From NCBI RefSeq assembly GCF_014931565.1, contig NZ_CP063353.1:1550001-1614000 (forward strand): a DNA stretch of 64,000 nucleotides, read 5' to 3'. Below, one piece after another: positions 51,276 through 60,185 of this stretch. Source of the stretch: Clostridium sp. 'deep sea' (GTDB lineage Bacteria; Bacillota; UBA994; PWPR01). The notes under the pieces were generated by a model. The model made no database searches. It was not told where the DNA came from and saw only the letters and a program-made list of their open reading frames with translations. Positions within the stretch are counted from its first letter, which is position 1. Every line of letters starts with the position of its first letter. The position numbers and the translations under genes are program-made.

Positions 51276-51542
51276 TTAATCACCCACCTTTTTAAGCTTG
51301 TAATCTATAAACCAAGTTTGTTCATTTTCTGCTGGTGTTACTTTAACAAGATCATTTTTTAGAAGAGCTAGGTTACTATTTATATATAACTGCTGGGCAA
51401 ACAATACCACCTTACCATTTAAGATACTCACGCTTAGAGGATTTGTAGATATTACTTTACCCACAACAGTACCAATTTTTAGGGGGTTCTCATTTTTGGC
51501 TATTATTTTTGTCATTTTGATACCATAATTAATACCACTCAT
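51276..51542 (-). CDS. XkdR-like tail protein (DUF2577)
   Basis: 88 aa. The size and the OB-like pattern (GTVVGKVISTNPLSVSILNGKVVLFAQQL...LKNDLVKVTPAENEQTWFI) and position between hub and XkdS fit DUF2577. Probably part of the spike or hub base. Confidence 0.7.
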   Translation of the reverse strand: MSGINYGIKMTKIIAKNENPLKIGTVVGKVISTNPLSVSILNGKVVLFAQQLYINSNLALLKNDLVKVTPAENEQTWFIDYKLKKVGD

Positions 51543-52550
51543 TTATAGTTCCTCCAAACTCAAGCTACATTTATGCAAACCATTATTGTAAGTATGTTTG
51601 CAGTCTTTTATTAAAAAGTCTCCGTTTATATCATAACTTGCTAAGTTTAAGTGCAAAATTCTACCAGCATTTAATTCATCGTTACCCAATATTTCAATAT
51701 TAGTGCTGGTAATAATTTTACTTAACTCTGCTAATTTTTTACTGGCAATATTACGGGCTTGAGCTATATCTTTGTTTTCCACTTTAATAGTGTCTTGTAA
51801 TAAGCCAAACTGTTGCATATTAGCTGTATCTTTAGCAGTTGCTTCTACACTGTTATAACTCTCACTGGCAGAATACACTACTATACTGTTTTTCATGTCT
51901 ATGATGCTTCTTGACCTTTTTAGGCTTGCTATAGCCTGTAAAGAGTTAAAGCTAGCTATGTTTTTGGCTAGCTGTACCTTTGCTTGCACCACTAAATCAG
52001 TATATTTCTCTACAAATAGCTTGCCTTTACGCATCTCTAAGCGATATTTTAGGCCTGTTTCGGCAGTTGCTTTATTAAGCATGTCTTTAATTATCTCTGC
52101 TAGAGATTTTTCGTTATAGATATTAGTAATTAGTGTTGCTATATTACATACTTTGCCTATAGGAATACTGTAGCTATTACATAACTGGGTTATGGCATTT
52201 GATACACTAATAGCTTTAAACTGTTTAATAATTTTGTTTTGATTAAGGTAAAAGGCAAAATCTAAACAGGAAAATGCTTTTTTATACTGCTCAATATCCT
52301 CGGTAACCACAATACCTCTAAAGATCTCATTATTATTGTTGGTAAGAACTATAAAACTCCCAACCTCTACTGAATCAAAAACATTGAGGTATTTATCTTT
52401 AGGGTTTCTGGCTGTATCGAAGCTAAGCTTGGTACCTAAAGAGTTAATACTATTAGACCAACTAAGGTTTCCGATAATATTAGTTATATCAATTTGTAAG
52501 TTATTTTTTACTAGTTTAACTTTGTAATTATCCATGTTAAATACCCACAA
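51543..52550 (-). CDS. XkdQ-like tail hub protein (gpD/gp27 family)
   Basis: 335 aa. Order KVKLVKNNLQIDITNIIGNLSWSNS...DSVEVGSFIVLTNNNNEIFRGIVVTED...LDFAFYLNQNK fits XkdQ/gp27-like hubs, with a helical C-terminal half ending in HLNLASYDINGDFLIKDCKHTYNNGLHKCSLSL. Forms the hub below the tube. Starts 14 bp inside the previous gene. Confidence 0.85.
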   Translation of the reverse strand: MWVFNMDNYKVKLVKNNLQIDITNIIGNLSWSNSINSLGTKLSFDTARNPKDKYLNVFDSVEVGSFIVLTNNNNEIFRGIVVTEDIEQYKKAFSCLDFAFYLNQNKIIKQFKAISVSNAITQLCNSYSIPIGKVCNIATLITNIYNEKSLAEIIKDMLNKATAETGLKYRLEMRKGKLFVEKYTDLVVQAKVQLAKNIASFNSLQAIASLKRSRSIIDMKNSIVVYSASESYNSVEATAKDTANMQQFGLLQDTIKVENKDIAQARNIASKKLAELSKIITSTNIEILGNDELNAGRILHLNLASYDINGDFLIKDCKHTYNNGLHKCSLSLEEL

Positions 52551-52947
52551 ATCTGTACTCTTTAATATCTAATGTGTAGGCAATATCTTTATTTTGTTTA
52601 ACTGAATAAGAGAAATTATTTATTGTACACGGCATATTTAATATTGTTTTGTCACCATCTATAATTACAACCCTAATAGGTATTTTGGCTTTACGCCATT
52701 TTTCAAAAAAGTCTACACATTGCCAGCCTAGGGTTGCTGCTTTTGCAAGCCAGGGATAGCTTTTAGTAGGAAAAAATGTTGCTAAGCTTAAACTTATTAA
52801 ACCTATATCACCAATAATATTAAGAGTTCCATTATTAATAGTTTTAAACTCTTCATTTTGCTGGGGTTTGTTTATAGCAATATTAGGAGGAACATAGGGT
52901 ATTTGAATTATTTCTTCGTTGTTATTTGCAGAAAAAGTTATATTCAT
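52537..52947 (-). CDS. XkdP-like tail protein without LysM
   Basis: 136 aa. IPYVPPNIAINKPQQNEEFKTINNGTLNIIGDIGLISLSLATFFP and INNFSYSVKQNKDIAYTLDIKEYR are the XkdP N-terminal landmarks. XkdP normally adds a C-terminal LysM peptidoglycan-binding domain (~235 aa in Bacillus); here it is absent. Confidence 0.8.
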   Translation of the reverse strand: MNITFSANNNEEIIQIPYVPPNIAINKPQQNEEFKTINNGTLNIIGDIGLISLSLATFFPTKSYPWLAKAATLGWQCVDFFEKWRKAKIPIRVVIIDGDKTILNMPCTINNFSYSVKQNKDIAYTLDIKEYRFVGI

Positions 52948-52957
52948 TTTGCACCTC

Positions 52958-55015
52958 CTAAACCGTTACAATATTAGCTCTATTGGCTTTATAAACTTCT
53001 ACAAAAGCCTGAGAAACTCTATTTTTAAAGTCATCAAATCCATAAACATCACCTTTAAATATAATTTGTATATTTTCACCACTTGCCCCATTTAAACTAG
53101 CTATTTGATCTGCATTGTAGCCAGTATTAAAGGATTGCTGTGTAGTAGCATTTTGAGGTGCTGCTATATCTTTGGCTTCGGTAGAAGACTCAGCTTTGCT
53201 GTAAGCTGTGCTGGTAAGCTCTGGATTTTGTACTAACTCATCCACTTTGTTAAGTACCTTTTTTTGAGGGCTTGTTAATAAATCTGCTTCTTTTAAATTA
53301 AAGCCAAAGGTTTTGCCACCAATACCTGGCACCCATTTAGGTATTTTAATTTTAAACTTATTAAGTTTGCCTACTATCCAATTCCATATTTTAATAAAGA
53401 AATTGGCAAAGCCTCTTACTCCTTCTTTAAGACCATCCCAAAGTTTAGCACCTGTGGCTTTTATTTTATCCCAGTTTTTTACAATTAAGATTCCTGCTGT
53501 TATTAAAGCTGCTATACCTGCAATTACTAAACCGATAGGGTTAGCATTCATAGCTACGTTCCACGCCCATTGAGCAGCAGCTAACGCATTTGTATAGCCT
53601 GTTTGAGCTAAAGTAATAAGCTTATAGGTAGCCATAGCGCCTACTATAGTAAGAATTATAGGAGCTATTGTGCTCCAATTGTTACTTATAAAGTTATACA
53701 GTTTTACAGCTTTATCTATGATAAAGCCTATAACAGATTTTACGATTTCAAGCTGTGGCTTAGACTTTTCAACAAACTCTTTTACTTTATCTAATACTCC
53801 TAAAATAAATGTTTGAATCATTGGTATTTTAGAACCAAACCACTGATACAAATTAGCTAAAACGGGCAATAATTTTTTACCAACTTCAGCTTGCATATTA
53901 TGCCAAGCATTTTTGGCATTTTGAATTTTGCCAGAGTCAGTATTTGCTAGCTTTTTATTTACCCCACCTACATTGGCTTTTAATACATCTGTTACAACTG
54001 CTGCCTTTTGTGATTCCGTACCAAACTGCAGAATTTTTTGTTGAGCCTTGGTAAAGCTAATGCCTACTTGGCTTAAGGCATCATGTTGACCATTCATTAC
54101 TTTACCAACCATATCACCTATATCAGTAGCATCTTGCTGTGTTGCATTAAGTCCTTTTTGCTTTGCCAATAAATCTTGCATTCCGGGCATTAGGGTTTTT
54201 ATTGTATTTGCTTGTAATTTATATGAACCTAATTGACTTACACCTGCTAGGCTTACTTCTTTGCTGATAACACCCTGTTTTTGCAAAACAGAGTTATATC
54301 TTTTAATACCTGCTATTTGTTTACCTGTAATACCTTGAGTATTTTGTAATACTTCTTGTAGTCTATTTTCTGCTGTTATTTGAACTTTGGCAGCATTTAT
54401 GGATTGTTTAGCAAATTCACAAGCCAAAGAGGCTGCCTGTTTTGCAGTATTTTTAAGAGTTTTTAAGGCTTTTCCTTTAAAATTCTTGAGTGAATTAATC
54501 AGCTTTCCTTTAAAAGTTTTTGCAGAACCACTACCCTTACTAGCTGCTGCTTTAAGAGAGCTATTATTGGCACTATTGTTTTGTTTTTTGTTGGTATTTG
54601 TACCGTGTGCCTTTTGGGCATTATAAGCAAGTTTTTTTAGCTCCTTAGACTGTTTTTTATAGTTCTTTATTTTCTTTTCAACAGCCATATTATGTTTTTT
54701 TATGCTTACATTGTTTTTATCATATATCTTTTTGGTATTTTTTAAGGTTTGCTGTAAATTCTGCTCACAAACATCTTGCATAATAGTTGCCTTAGATGCT
54801 CTAGAAAGATAATTACTCATACGATAAGCAGCATTAGCTACCTTATTAGCATTTATAGCCATTTTTTTCATTTGTAAATTAGCAGCATTACCAAGCTTTT
54901 CTATAACTACTTTAGTATTTTTTAGCTCTTTGTTTAGATCCTTAATGCTTTTAATTACTTTAACAGCAGGAGAGCTAAACTGGTCATCTAATATTATTGT
55001 TTTTGTAGTTACCAT
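52958..55015 (-). CDS. tail tape measure protein
   Basis: 685 aa. Long, helical, lysine/alanine-rich (coils at 15-170 and 170-400), with two hydrophobic stretches near 430-500 (FILGVLDKV, IIGFIIDKAVKL, WAWNVAMNANPIGLVIAGIAALITAGILIVKNW) common to tape measures. GVAELQKYGVLS-like cue (VLQKQGVISKEVSLAGVSQLGSYKL) and TKAQQKILQFGTESQKAAV are familiar from phage tail tape measures of this group. Its size would set a tail of roughly 100 nm. No lytic domain seen. Confidence 0.88.
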   Translation of the reverse strand: MVTTKTIILDDQFSSPAVKVIKSIKDLNKELKNTKVVIEKLGNAANLQMKKMAINANKVANAAYRMSNYLSRASKATIMQDVCEQNLQQTLKNTKKIYDKNNVSIKKHNMAVEKKIKNYKKQSKELKKLAYNAQKAHGTNTNKKQNNSANNSSLKAAASKGSGSAKTFKGKLINSLKNFKGKALKTLKNTAKQAASLACEFAKQSINAAKVQITAENRLQEVLQNTQGITGKQIAGIKRYNSVLQKQGVISKEVSLAGVSQLGSYKLQANTIKTLMPGMQDLLAKQKGLNATQQDATDIGDMVGKVMNGQHDALSQVGISFTKAQQKILQFGTESQKAAVVTDVLKANVGGVNKKLANTDSGKIQNAKNAWHNMQAEVGKKLLPVLANLYQWFGSKIPMIQTFILGVLDKVKEFVEKSKPQLEIVKSVIGFIIDKAVKLYNFISNNWSTIAPIILTIVGAMATYKLITLAQTGYTNALAAAQWAWNVAMNANPIGLVIAGIAALITAGILIVKNWDKIKATGAKLWDGLKEGVRGFANFFIKIWNWIVGKLNKFKIKIPKWVPGIGGKTFGFNLKEADLLTSPQKKVLNKVDELVQNPELTSTAYSKAESSTEAKDIAAPQNATTQQSFNTGYNADQIASLNGASGENIQIIFKGDVYGFDDFKNRVSQAFVEVYKANRANIVTV

Positions 55016-55017
55016 TT

Positions 55018-55592
55018 TTAGACCCCCATTATGGCTTCAATATATTTTTGTTTATCTTCAAGGTCTTTTTCCATAAAGACCTTGAGTGTTACTTTTTCAA
55101 CTGTGTTTAGATTACATAAAAACTCTAGGCTTTGACCCCGAGCAAGGTAATATCTCATAAGTGTTAAATCAATATCACCTTGCTCTAAACGTTTTTTACT
55201 AAATCTTCTAGTTGTTCAAGTCCATAAAAAGAGTTGGCAATGTTTACGATATCGGCCATTTCGCCAATATTGTCTTCTAACATAACCGATGGTAAATCGG
55301 TTGCCTCACCTACATTATAAAGCTGCAGGGCTTGTTTAACTTCATCTGCTGGAGCATTACAAAACATAGGGCACATGTGATAAAGAAGCCTATTCATACC
55401 CTCTATGCTTCCTAAGTTTTCGTTGTTTTCAGCTATTTCCATAAACTGATTTAGGGGAATTTTTTTAATTTCAATCTCCATATTAAGTGTTTTTGAAAAA
55501 TATGTTTTAATTCTTAGTTTGTTTAATTCACCCTGTTGTTTACGAGCTAGTATCTCTGTTAAGCTTGCTTTTACTCTTTTATTCTTACCCAT
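55018..55592 (-). CDS. XkdN-type chaperone, -1 frameshift product
   Basis: The extended form of the tail assembly chaperone, about 191 aa. Ribosomes reading GTA AAA AAC at 55199-55191 can slip one base back on A-AAA-AAC and continue as RLEQGDIDLTLMRYYLARGQ and onward to AIMGV-stop at 55018, just before the tape-measure ATG. Long-tailed phages use this G/GT arrangement, where the extension binds the tape measure. A stable downstream hairpin supports it. Confidence 0.8.
55140..55197 (-). promoter_or_regulatory. programmed -1 frameshift signal
   Basis: Slippery heptamer A-AAA-AAC at 55197-55191 (minus). After GTTTA comes a 15-bp stem, GAGCAAGGTGATATT (55185-55171) with GATATTACCTTGCTC (55154-55140), two G-U pairs and a 16-nt loop. 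The zero-frame stop TAG lies at 55187-55185. Confidence 0.85.
55185..55592 (-). CDS. tail assembly chaperone (XkdN type), short form
   Basis: 135 aa, zero-frame product. TLNMEIEIKKIPLNQFMEI and DLPSVMLEDNIGEMADIVNIANSFYGLEQLEDLV are typical of XkdN chaperones, gpG equivalents that keep the tape measure soluble. Located, as usual, between the tube and tape-measure genes. Confidence 0.86.
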   Translation of the reverse strand: MGKNKRVKASLTEILARKQQGELNKLRIKTYFSKTLNMEIEIKKIPLNQFMEIAENNENLGSIEGMNRLLYHMCPMFCNAPADEVKQALQLYNVGEATDLPSVMLEDNIGEMADIVNIANSFYGLEQLEDLVKNV

Positions 55593-55602
55593 GGCTTAAC
55601 TC

Positions 55603-56007
55603 CTACTGTAAAACTTCATAGTCAGCAGCCTTCAAGGGCAACTCTATTTCGGTAATTTTGCGGTTCTCAAATTGACTTAAAGGAAACTCATCAACGGTAA
55701 CCCCAATATACTTTATACGTTCTGTTTTGCCTGTTACTGGGTGTTCTTCTTTAATGATTACACTTATATCAAGGGCATTGTCTTTATCTCGCTTTAGTTC
55801 TTGTAAGATTTTTTCATTGCCTTTTTTGCGAATTGAAATGCTGCCACTAATTGCATAACCAACTGGTACTTGTAACATACCGTTGCCGTTTTGACTTGGA
55901 ATTTCTTCGTAATTGTTTTGGCGTTTCATCTCCGCTTTATAACAATCGGCATATAAAACATCATTAATCCATACTCTACCTTTGTTGCCTATAAAATAAC
56001 TATTCAT
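55603..56007 (-). CDS. tail tube protein (XkdM type)
   Basis: 134 aa. YFIGNKGRVWINDVLYADCYKAEMKRQNNYEEIPSQNGNGMLQVPVGYAISGSISIRK is the XkdM/FII-like tube signature. Forms the inner tube driven through the target envelope. AAGGAGAT precedes the ATG. Confidence 0.9.
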   Translation of the reverse strand: MNSYFIGNKGRVWINDVLYADCYKAEMKRQNNYEEIPSQNGNGMLQVPVGYAISGSISIRKKGNEKILQELKRDKDNALDISVIIKEEHPVTGKTERIKYIGVTVDEFPLSQFENRKITEIELPLKAADYEVLQ

Positions 56008-56019
56008 GTTATATCTCCT

Positions 56020-57102
56020 TTACATAATGATATCTAGTTCAATATCTTCTTGAATATTAAGAATCTTAATTGTTGCTTTTAAGTAGATACTTGTGCCAAC
56101 AGTCATCTTTAAGAGTTTATCTTCACTCCATAAAGCTACTTCATCTTGTCCATATTTAGTTGTATTAGCTAAACGTTGTTTGTTAGTGTCTATTACGACT
56201 TTGTTTTCATAATCGCTATCTAAAATGTTATCGTCAGCTAATTTTTTAAAATAGGTGTTTAAGGCACTTACAACTAACATTTGGTTATCTAAGCTGTTGG
56301 GATATTTACCTTTATAAAAGTTTTTCCAAGTGCTATAGATATCGGTATATATTAAGTCCATAATTTCTACTACATGAATAAACTTCATATCATCAGTTAC
56401 ACCAGCACCAGTGGTAGTTAAGCTGTTTACACCACGGGCTACCATTACATCTTTTTCGTCATTAATTAAAACAAATTCACCATTATTAATGCTCTCTTCA
56501 ATATTGGCGGGTTGTTGTACATAACTTAATAAATTTAGTTTTTTGGCAATAGCACTCATTGAATTAGGTAAACCTGCTAAATATCCTAGGATATAAGGTA
56601 CAGCTTTATCACCATTCTGCTCAGCTCTAGAATCGTTAAAGTTAACTTTTTCATTGGTAAAGTTAACAACATGCATATTATCTGATGCTACTTTATAAAC
56701 AAGTGCTTTGTAACACTTATTAGAAGCTACTACAAAATCAGCTACTGCTTTTTGATCAGTGGCTTCACTAGAGGCTACTGCTAACCATGCTGCCATTGGT
56801 GCAACAGTTGCTAAGTAGTTTAAGGTATCAGCAATAGCTGAATCGGTGTTCATTCTAAACACAATTAACTTATTGGGTTTGCAAGATAAACAGTCTTTAA
56901 TTAACTGTAAGTTATCTGCTGTAAACTTAACAGCTTCTGTACTTGTTAAATCACTAATTGATCTGTATTCTTTAGTTTTAAAGCTTGTGTCTGTACTATC
57001 TTTAACAATTAAACAAGCAACTCCAGCCTGACCTCTTTGTACAGCACTTGATCCTAACCCTGAGAATTTAATATTTATTTTTGGTAATCCTACATTTGCC
57101 AT
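56020..57102 (-). CDS. contractile tail sheath protein (XkdK type)
   Basis: 360 aa, short for a sheath but with the expected ends. N-terminus GLPKINIKFSGLGSSAVQRGQAGVACLIVKD and C-terminus VGTSIYLKATIKILNIQEDIELDIIM (the handshake strands). SRAEQNGDKAVPYILGYLAGLP and RGVNSLTT fit XkdK. The presence of a sheath defines a contractile (R-type or myovirus) tail. Confidence 0.9.
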   Translation of the reverse strand: MANVGLPKINIKFSGLGSSAVQRGQAGVACLIVKDSTDTSFKTKEYRSISDLTSTEAVKFTADNLQLIKDCLSCKPNKLIVFRMNTDSAIADTLNYLATVAPMAAWLAVASSEATDQKAVADFVVASNKCYKALVYKVASDNMHVVNFTNEKVNFNDSRAEQNGDKAVPYILGYLAGLPNSMSAIAKKLNLLSYVQQPANIEESINNGEFVLINDEKDVMVARGVNSLTTTGAGVTDDMKFIHVVEIMDLIYTDIYSTWKNFYKGKYPNSLDNQMLVVSALNTYFKKLADDNILDSDYENKVVIDTNKQRLANTTKYGQDEVALWSEDKLLKMTVGTSIYLKATIKILNIQEDIELDIIM

Positions 57103-57539
57103 AATAAACCTCCTTGTATCTCTATATCTTCAATTTTTGGTAATTCATTAGCTAATTTTAGCTCGCCATATAACACTATATCGAACTCACACTGAAGTAC
57201 TTTTTCAACTACTTTAAAACGTAGTTCATAAATCTCTGCTTGTGAATTAGTAGTAGTAATAGTGTTATTTTCAAAAAATAATTGCTTTAAATCATTCTGC
57301 ATTTGTAATAATTCAAGGTAATTATTGTTTTCATCTTTAGCTAGATACTTTAAAGTAATTGTTAAATAATTATCTTGAGTAACAGCCATAAACTTTTCTA
57401 CTTTTATTTCTTTAAACTGCACAAAAAAAGAAGGCCTCTTAAAACCCTCTGTGCTTTCGTTGCTTACTACTGGGATATCGCTAAATTTACTGTTTAGCTT
57501 TTCTATGATTGAATTTAAAACCTGCTCATATTTAATCAT
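57090..57539 (-). CDS. tail terminator-like protein (DUF6838 type)
   Basis: 149 aa. SFFVQFKEIKVEKFMAVTQDNYLTITLKYLAKD and the alpha/beta layout match the tail terminator/completion family found ahead of the sheath gene in PBSX-like clusters. First gene of the tail operon; overlaps the sheath gene by 13 bp. Nothing phage-like lies upstream. Confidence 0.72.
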   Translation of the reverse strand: MIKYEQVLNSIIEKLNSKFSDIPVVSNESTEGFKRPSFFVQFKEIKVEKFMAVTQDNYLTITLKYLAKDENNNYLELLQMQNDLKQLFFENNTITTTNSQAEIYELRFKVVEKVLQCEFDIVLYGELKLANELPKIEDIEIQGGLLWQM

Positions 57540-58026
57540 ATAATCACCTGCTATCTTTACTTATTAATTACTACGCTGATAAAATGCAAAATTAACATTT
57601 ACATCTTTTATTTCCGTCTCCCTTCTTGTTGTTTAATACAAAAGCGACATATACTAACACTATGAATAACAGAATTTTCATGATAGTAAAAAAGAGCCCC
57701 CACAGGCTCTTTTTGCTTTTTATATTATTTTTCATTAACATAATAACATAAAAAACATAGATTTAAACGAACAAAAAAGGAACTTATTTTATTGGTGGAT
57801 TATATATAAAAGTCAGCGGGTAGAATTATAGCTAAAGATGTAAAAAGATATTTGTAATAATATTACATTAATGTAAATACCAATATAGAGGTGAGCTTAC
57901 CACTATTAAAGATTGTTGAGGTAAATTTAATGTTGTGATCAGTTTGCAGAGTTTTAGTGTTTAATATTTTAATATAGCAAAACAATAACCAGTGTAGCAA
58001 TTTAATTATAAGAAAAGGACAATAAA
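57540..58026. other. divergent intergenic region before the tail operon
   Basis: About 490 bp. It holds the tail promoter (not resolved), an orphan hairpin terminator at 57688-57714, and AT-rich DNA ahead of the amidase gene. No head, portal or regulatory phage gene and no tRNA repeat. Confidence 0.45.
57688..57714. terminator. orphan bidirectional terminator
   Basis: AAAAAAGAGCC-cccaca-GGCTCTTTTT, functional on either strand, between two divergent units. Confidence 0.7.
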
Positions 58027-59079
58027 ATGAAAAACTTAAAAATTGTATTATTGATAACTGTTTGTGTTTTAATAACAGTACCTCAAGTTGCTTTAGCTTT
58101 AGAAACTACAAATACCTTATCTGTAGAAGATATTTATGCTTCAATTAAAGAAAACATTGTAAACGACTATAGTGGAATATATAATTTAGCTAACTTTACC
58201 TATGACTATTCAGTTAGACATGAGAATAATGAAGAGTTTATAGATATTAACATATATACAGACATGACCCTTACCCGCCCGGCCTCTAAGAGTCCTTTTA
58301 TTAAGGGTATGCAAAAGGCCTTAAAAGACACTAATAATAAGCAATATGAGGGCTATATAAATAATTATATTGCGCTTATTAATGAAAATTATTTAGTTCC
58401 TAATAGCTCTACCTTTACTTACACTGCCAGAGTTTTAGCAGATGGTAGTTATAAGCTATATTATAGAAATGACACTGTGCTCATAGATGTTGAAAATTTA
58501 GCACCAGTTGAAGATAAAGCTACTGCTATTCAACAGGGTTATAACCGCTTGATTAGTGACATTAATAATAAAAATGAAGATTTTTCGCTAATGTCTTCGT
58601 TTACCTATGACAGATTAGCTGCCAGAAATTGGGCCAGAAATAATGCCTATGCAGCACAAGAATACCCTTCGAGTACAGTTAATGGTTCGGATTGTGCTAA
58701 TTTTGTCTCTAAGGCTTTACATGCTGGCGGTATTCCAGAAGATAAACCTGGCAAATGGTATGGTTCAACTACCTGGGGTGGTTGGTCTGGTATTAATTGG
58801 CTGAGAACAGGCTATAACAATAATGGTGGCGTTGTAACATACATGACTGACAAAGGCTATTTTTATAAACAAACCGACGAAAGCAAAGTATTTGCGGGTA
58901 GCATTATGTACTGGAAAACCACAAGCCATGTAGCTTTAGTAACTTATGGAGATGGAACAGCTATAAAATATACCCAGCATGGAGCAACTCAGTCTAAAGA
59001 TACTGTATATAGAGATGCCAATACTTTACCGACTATTAGCGTAAAGTTTTATATGCCATCGTCATCGATTATGGATTAA
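58027..59079 (+). CDS. secreted amidase_6-domain protein
   Basis: 350 aa. Signal peptide (1-24, ending ALALE). A helical spacer domain (25-195), then the putative amidase domain (PF12671): YDRLAARNWARNNA, SSTVNGSDCANFVSKALHAGGIPED with the catalytic Cys, WYGSTTWGGWSGINW, and TSHVALVTYGDGTAIKYTQH with the catalytic His. Family members are NlpC/P60-like Cys hydrolases found in clostridial secreted proteins, likely wall acting. It neighbours but diverges from the tail operon; a lysis role for the tail is possible but not shown. Confidence 0.88.
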   Translation: MKNLKIVLLITVCVLITVPQVALALETTNTLSVEDIYASIKENIVNDYSGIYNLANFTYDYSVRHENNEEFIDINIYTDMTLTRPASKSPFIKGMQKALKDTNNKQYEGYINNYIALINENYLVPNSSTFTYTARVLADGSYKLYYRNDTVLIDVENLAPVEDKATAIQQGYNRLISDINNKNEDFSLMSSFTYDRLAARNWARNNAYAAQEYPSSTVNGSDCANFVSKALHAGGIPEDKPGKWYGSTTWGGWSGINWLRTGYNNNGGVVTYMTDKGYFYKQTDESKVFAGSIMYWKTTSHVALVTYGDGTAIKYTQHGATQSKDTVYRDANTLPTISVKFYMPSSSIMD

Positions 59080-59145
59080 TAAGTTAACTTAAACATTTGC
59101 TAACGTAAAATATTACCTTGTAAATCACAATAAATTATCTTGTAC

Positions 59146-59176
59146 AAAAAAGTTTCCTTTTTAAGGAAACTTTTTT
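59146..59176 (+). terminator. terminator of the amidase gene
   Basis: AAAGTTTCCTT-ttt-AAGGAAACTTT stem with T run. Confidence 0.85.
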
Positions 59177-59211
59177 ATATGCCTCCGCTATTTTTTATAA
59201 CAAAGTGATTA

Positions 59212-59700
59212 GTAATGCCATACAACGGAATGCATGCAATGCGTTCCCTACATGAATACATATTATTGATAGATTATTGGTTGGCTGATTTGATACTGTA
59301 AAAATACCATTTTAGTTTAGATATTTTAATTCAAAAATTCTTGTTTACAGAATTAAGTTTAGTTTTAACAAAAGTAAAAATTTTTAAACATAATACTAGC
59401 TATGCCATACAGCGGAACGCATGCAATGCGTTCCCTACATGAATACATATTATTGGTAGGTTGTTGCTTGGCTGATTTGATACTGTAAAAATACCATTTT
59501 AGTTTAGGATATTTTAATTCAAAAATTCTTGTTTACAGAATTAAGTTTAGTTTTAACAAAAGTAAAAATTTTTAAACATAATACTAGCTATGCCATACAG
59601 CGGAACGCATGTAATGCGTTCCCTACATGAATACATATTCTTGATAGGTTATTGATTGGCTGATTTGATACATTAAAAAAACTAGCCAAGCCAGAGATAG
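59212..59700. repeat. three tandem copies of a 187-bp repeat
   Basis: GCCATACAACGGAATGCATG and the rest recur at 59217, 59404 and 59592. Each begins with a palindrome (GGAACGCATGCAATGCGTTCC type) followed by the same AT-rich segment (TTGATACTGTAAAAATACCA and on). The third copy is cut short. The lead palindrome is the dispersed family seen at 1921 and elsewhere. Confidence 0.8.
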
Positions 59701-59907
59701 ATCATTCTAAGAAGCGTCCGTGGAAAAAAGCAATGATTTAACAATTGAAGCTTGTCATTATGCCATGGTTTACAGAATTGAGTTTAGTTCAAGGCGTAGT
59801 ATAAAAATAGAACAACATAATATATACCTATATATGTTGTCTTATTTTTATGCGTACAACGCAGAAATAAACTTAATTATGGAAGCCTCCGTGGAAATAA
59901 CCTTTTA
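59701..59907. other. intergenic, no supported gene
   Basis: Only a low-quality plus frame. GCGTCCGTGGAA (59714) and GCCTCCGTGGAA (59884) are two similar short motifs, also found inverted near 4005. Confidence 0.35.
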
Positions 59908-60171
59908 CTAGACTCTAAACAAATACCACAAACACTGCCCCACCTCATACTTTAACTCCATCAATCGCTTTTCACCATTGAGCTCTGTTTGGCATTTATA
60001 TACATACATTTGATTACCAGCTAAACGCTCTTCTTTACATTCTAAAATTTTTTTTATATCTACTACATAATTTTTTTGTTTTTTACCTTGGGCAAGAAAA
60101 CGTACAGGTTTAGGAATTCCAGCTACTGAAACATACGTTATCATATCTATAGGCTTTGAAACTACACGCAT
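59908..60171 (-). CDS. uncharacterised protein co-encoded with DNA polymerase Y
   Basis: 87 aa. VVSKPIDMITYVSVAGIPKPVRFLAQGKK then ELNGEKRLMELKYEVGQCLWYLFRV, a small beta-rich fold. It starts 14 bp after the polymerase gene's stop, so the two are one unit. Firmicutes Y-polymerase genes often have such a small partner (YolD in Bacillus), but this one lacks a recognised YolD pattern. Confidence 0.68.
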   Translation of the reverse strand: MRVVSKPIDMITYVSVAGIPKPVRFLAQGKKQKNYVVDIKKILECKEERLAGNQMYVYKCQTELNGEKRLMELKYEVGQCLWYLFRV

Positions 60172-60185
60172 AATAACACCTCCCC

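Noticed and set aside
59720-59911. 63-codon plus-strand frame
   Set aside because: No ribosome site, low-complexity composition, borders repeats.
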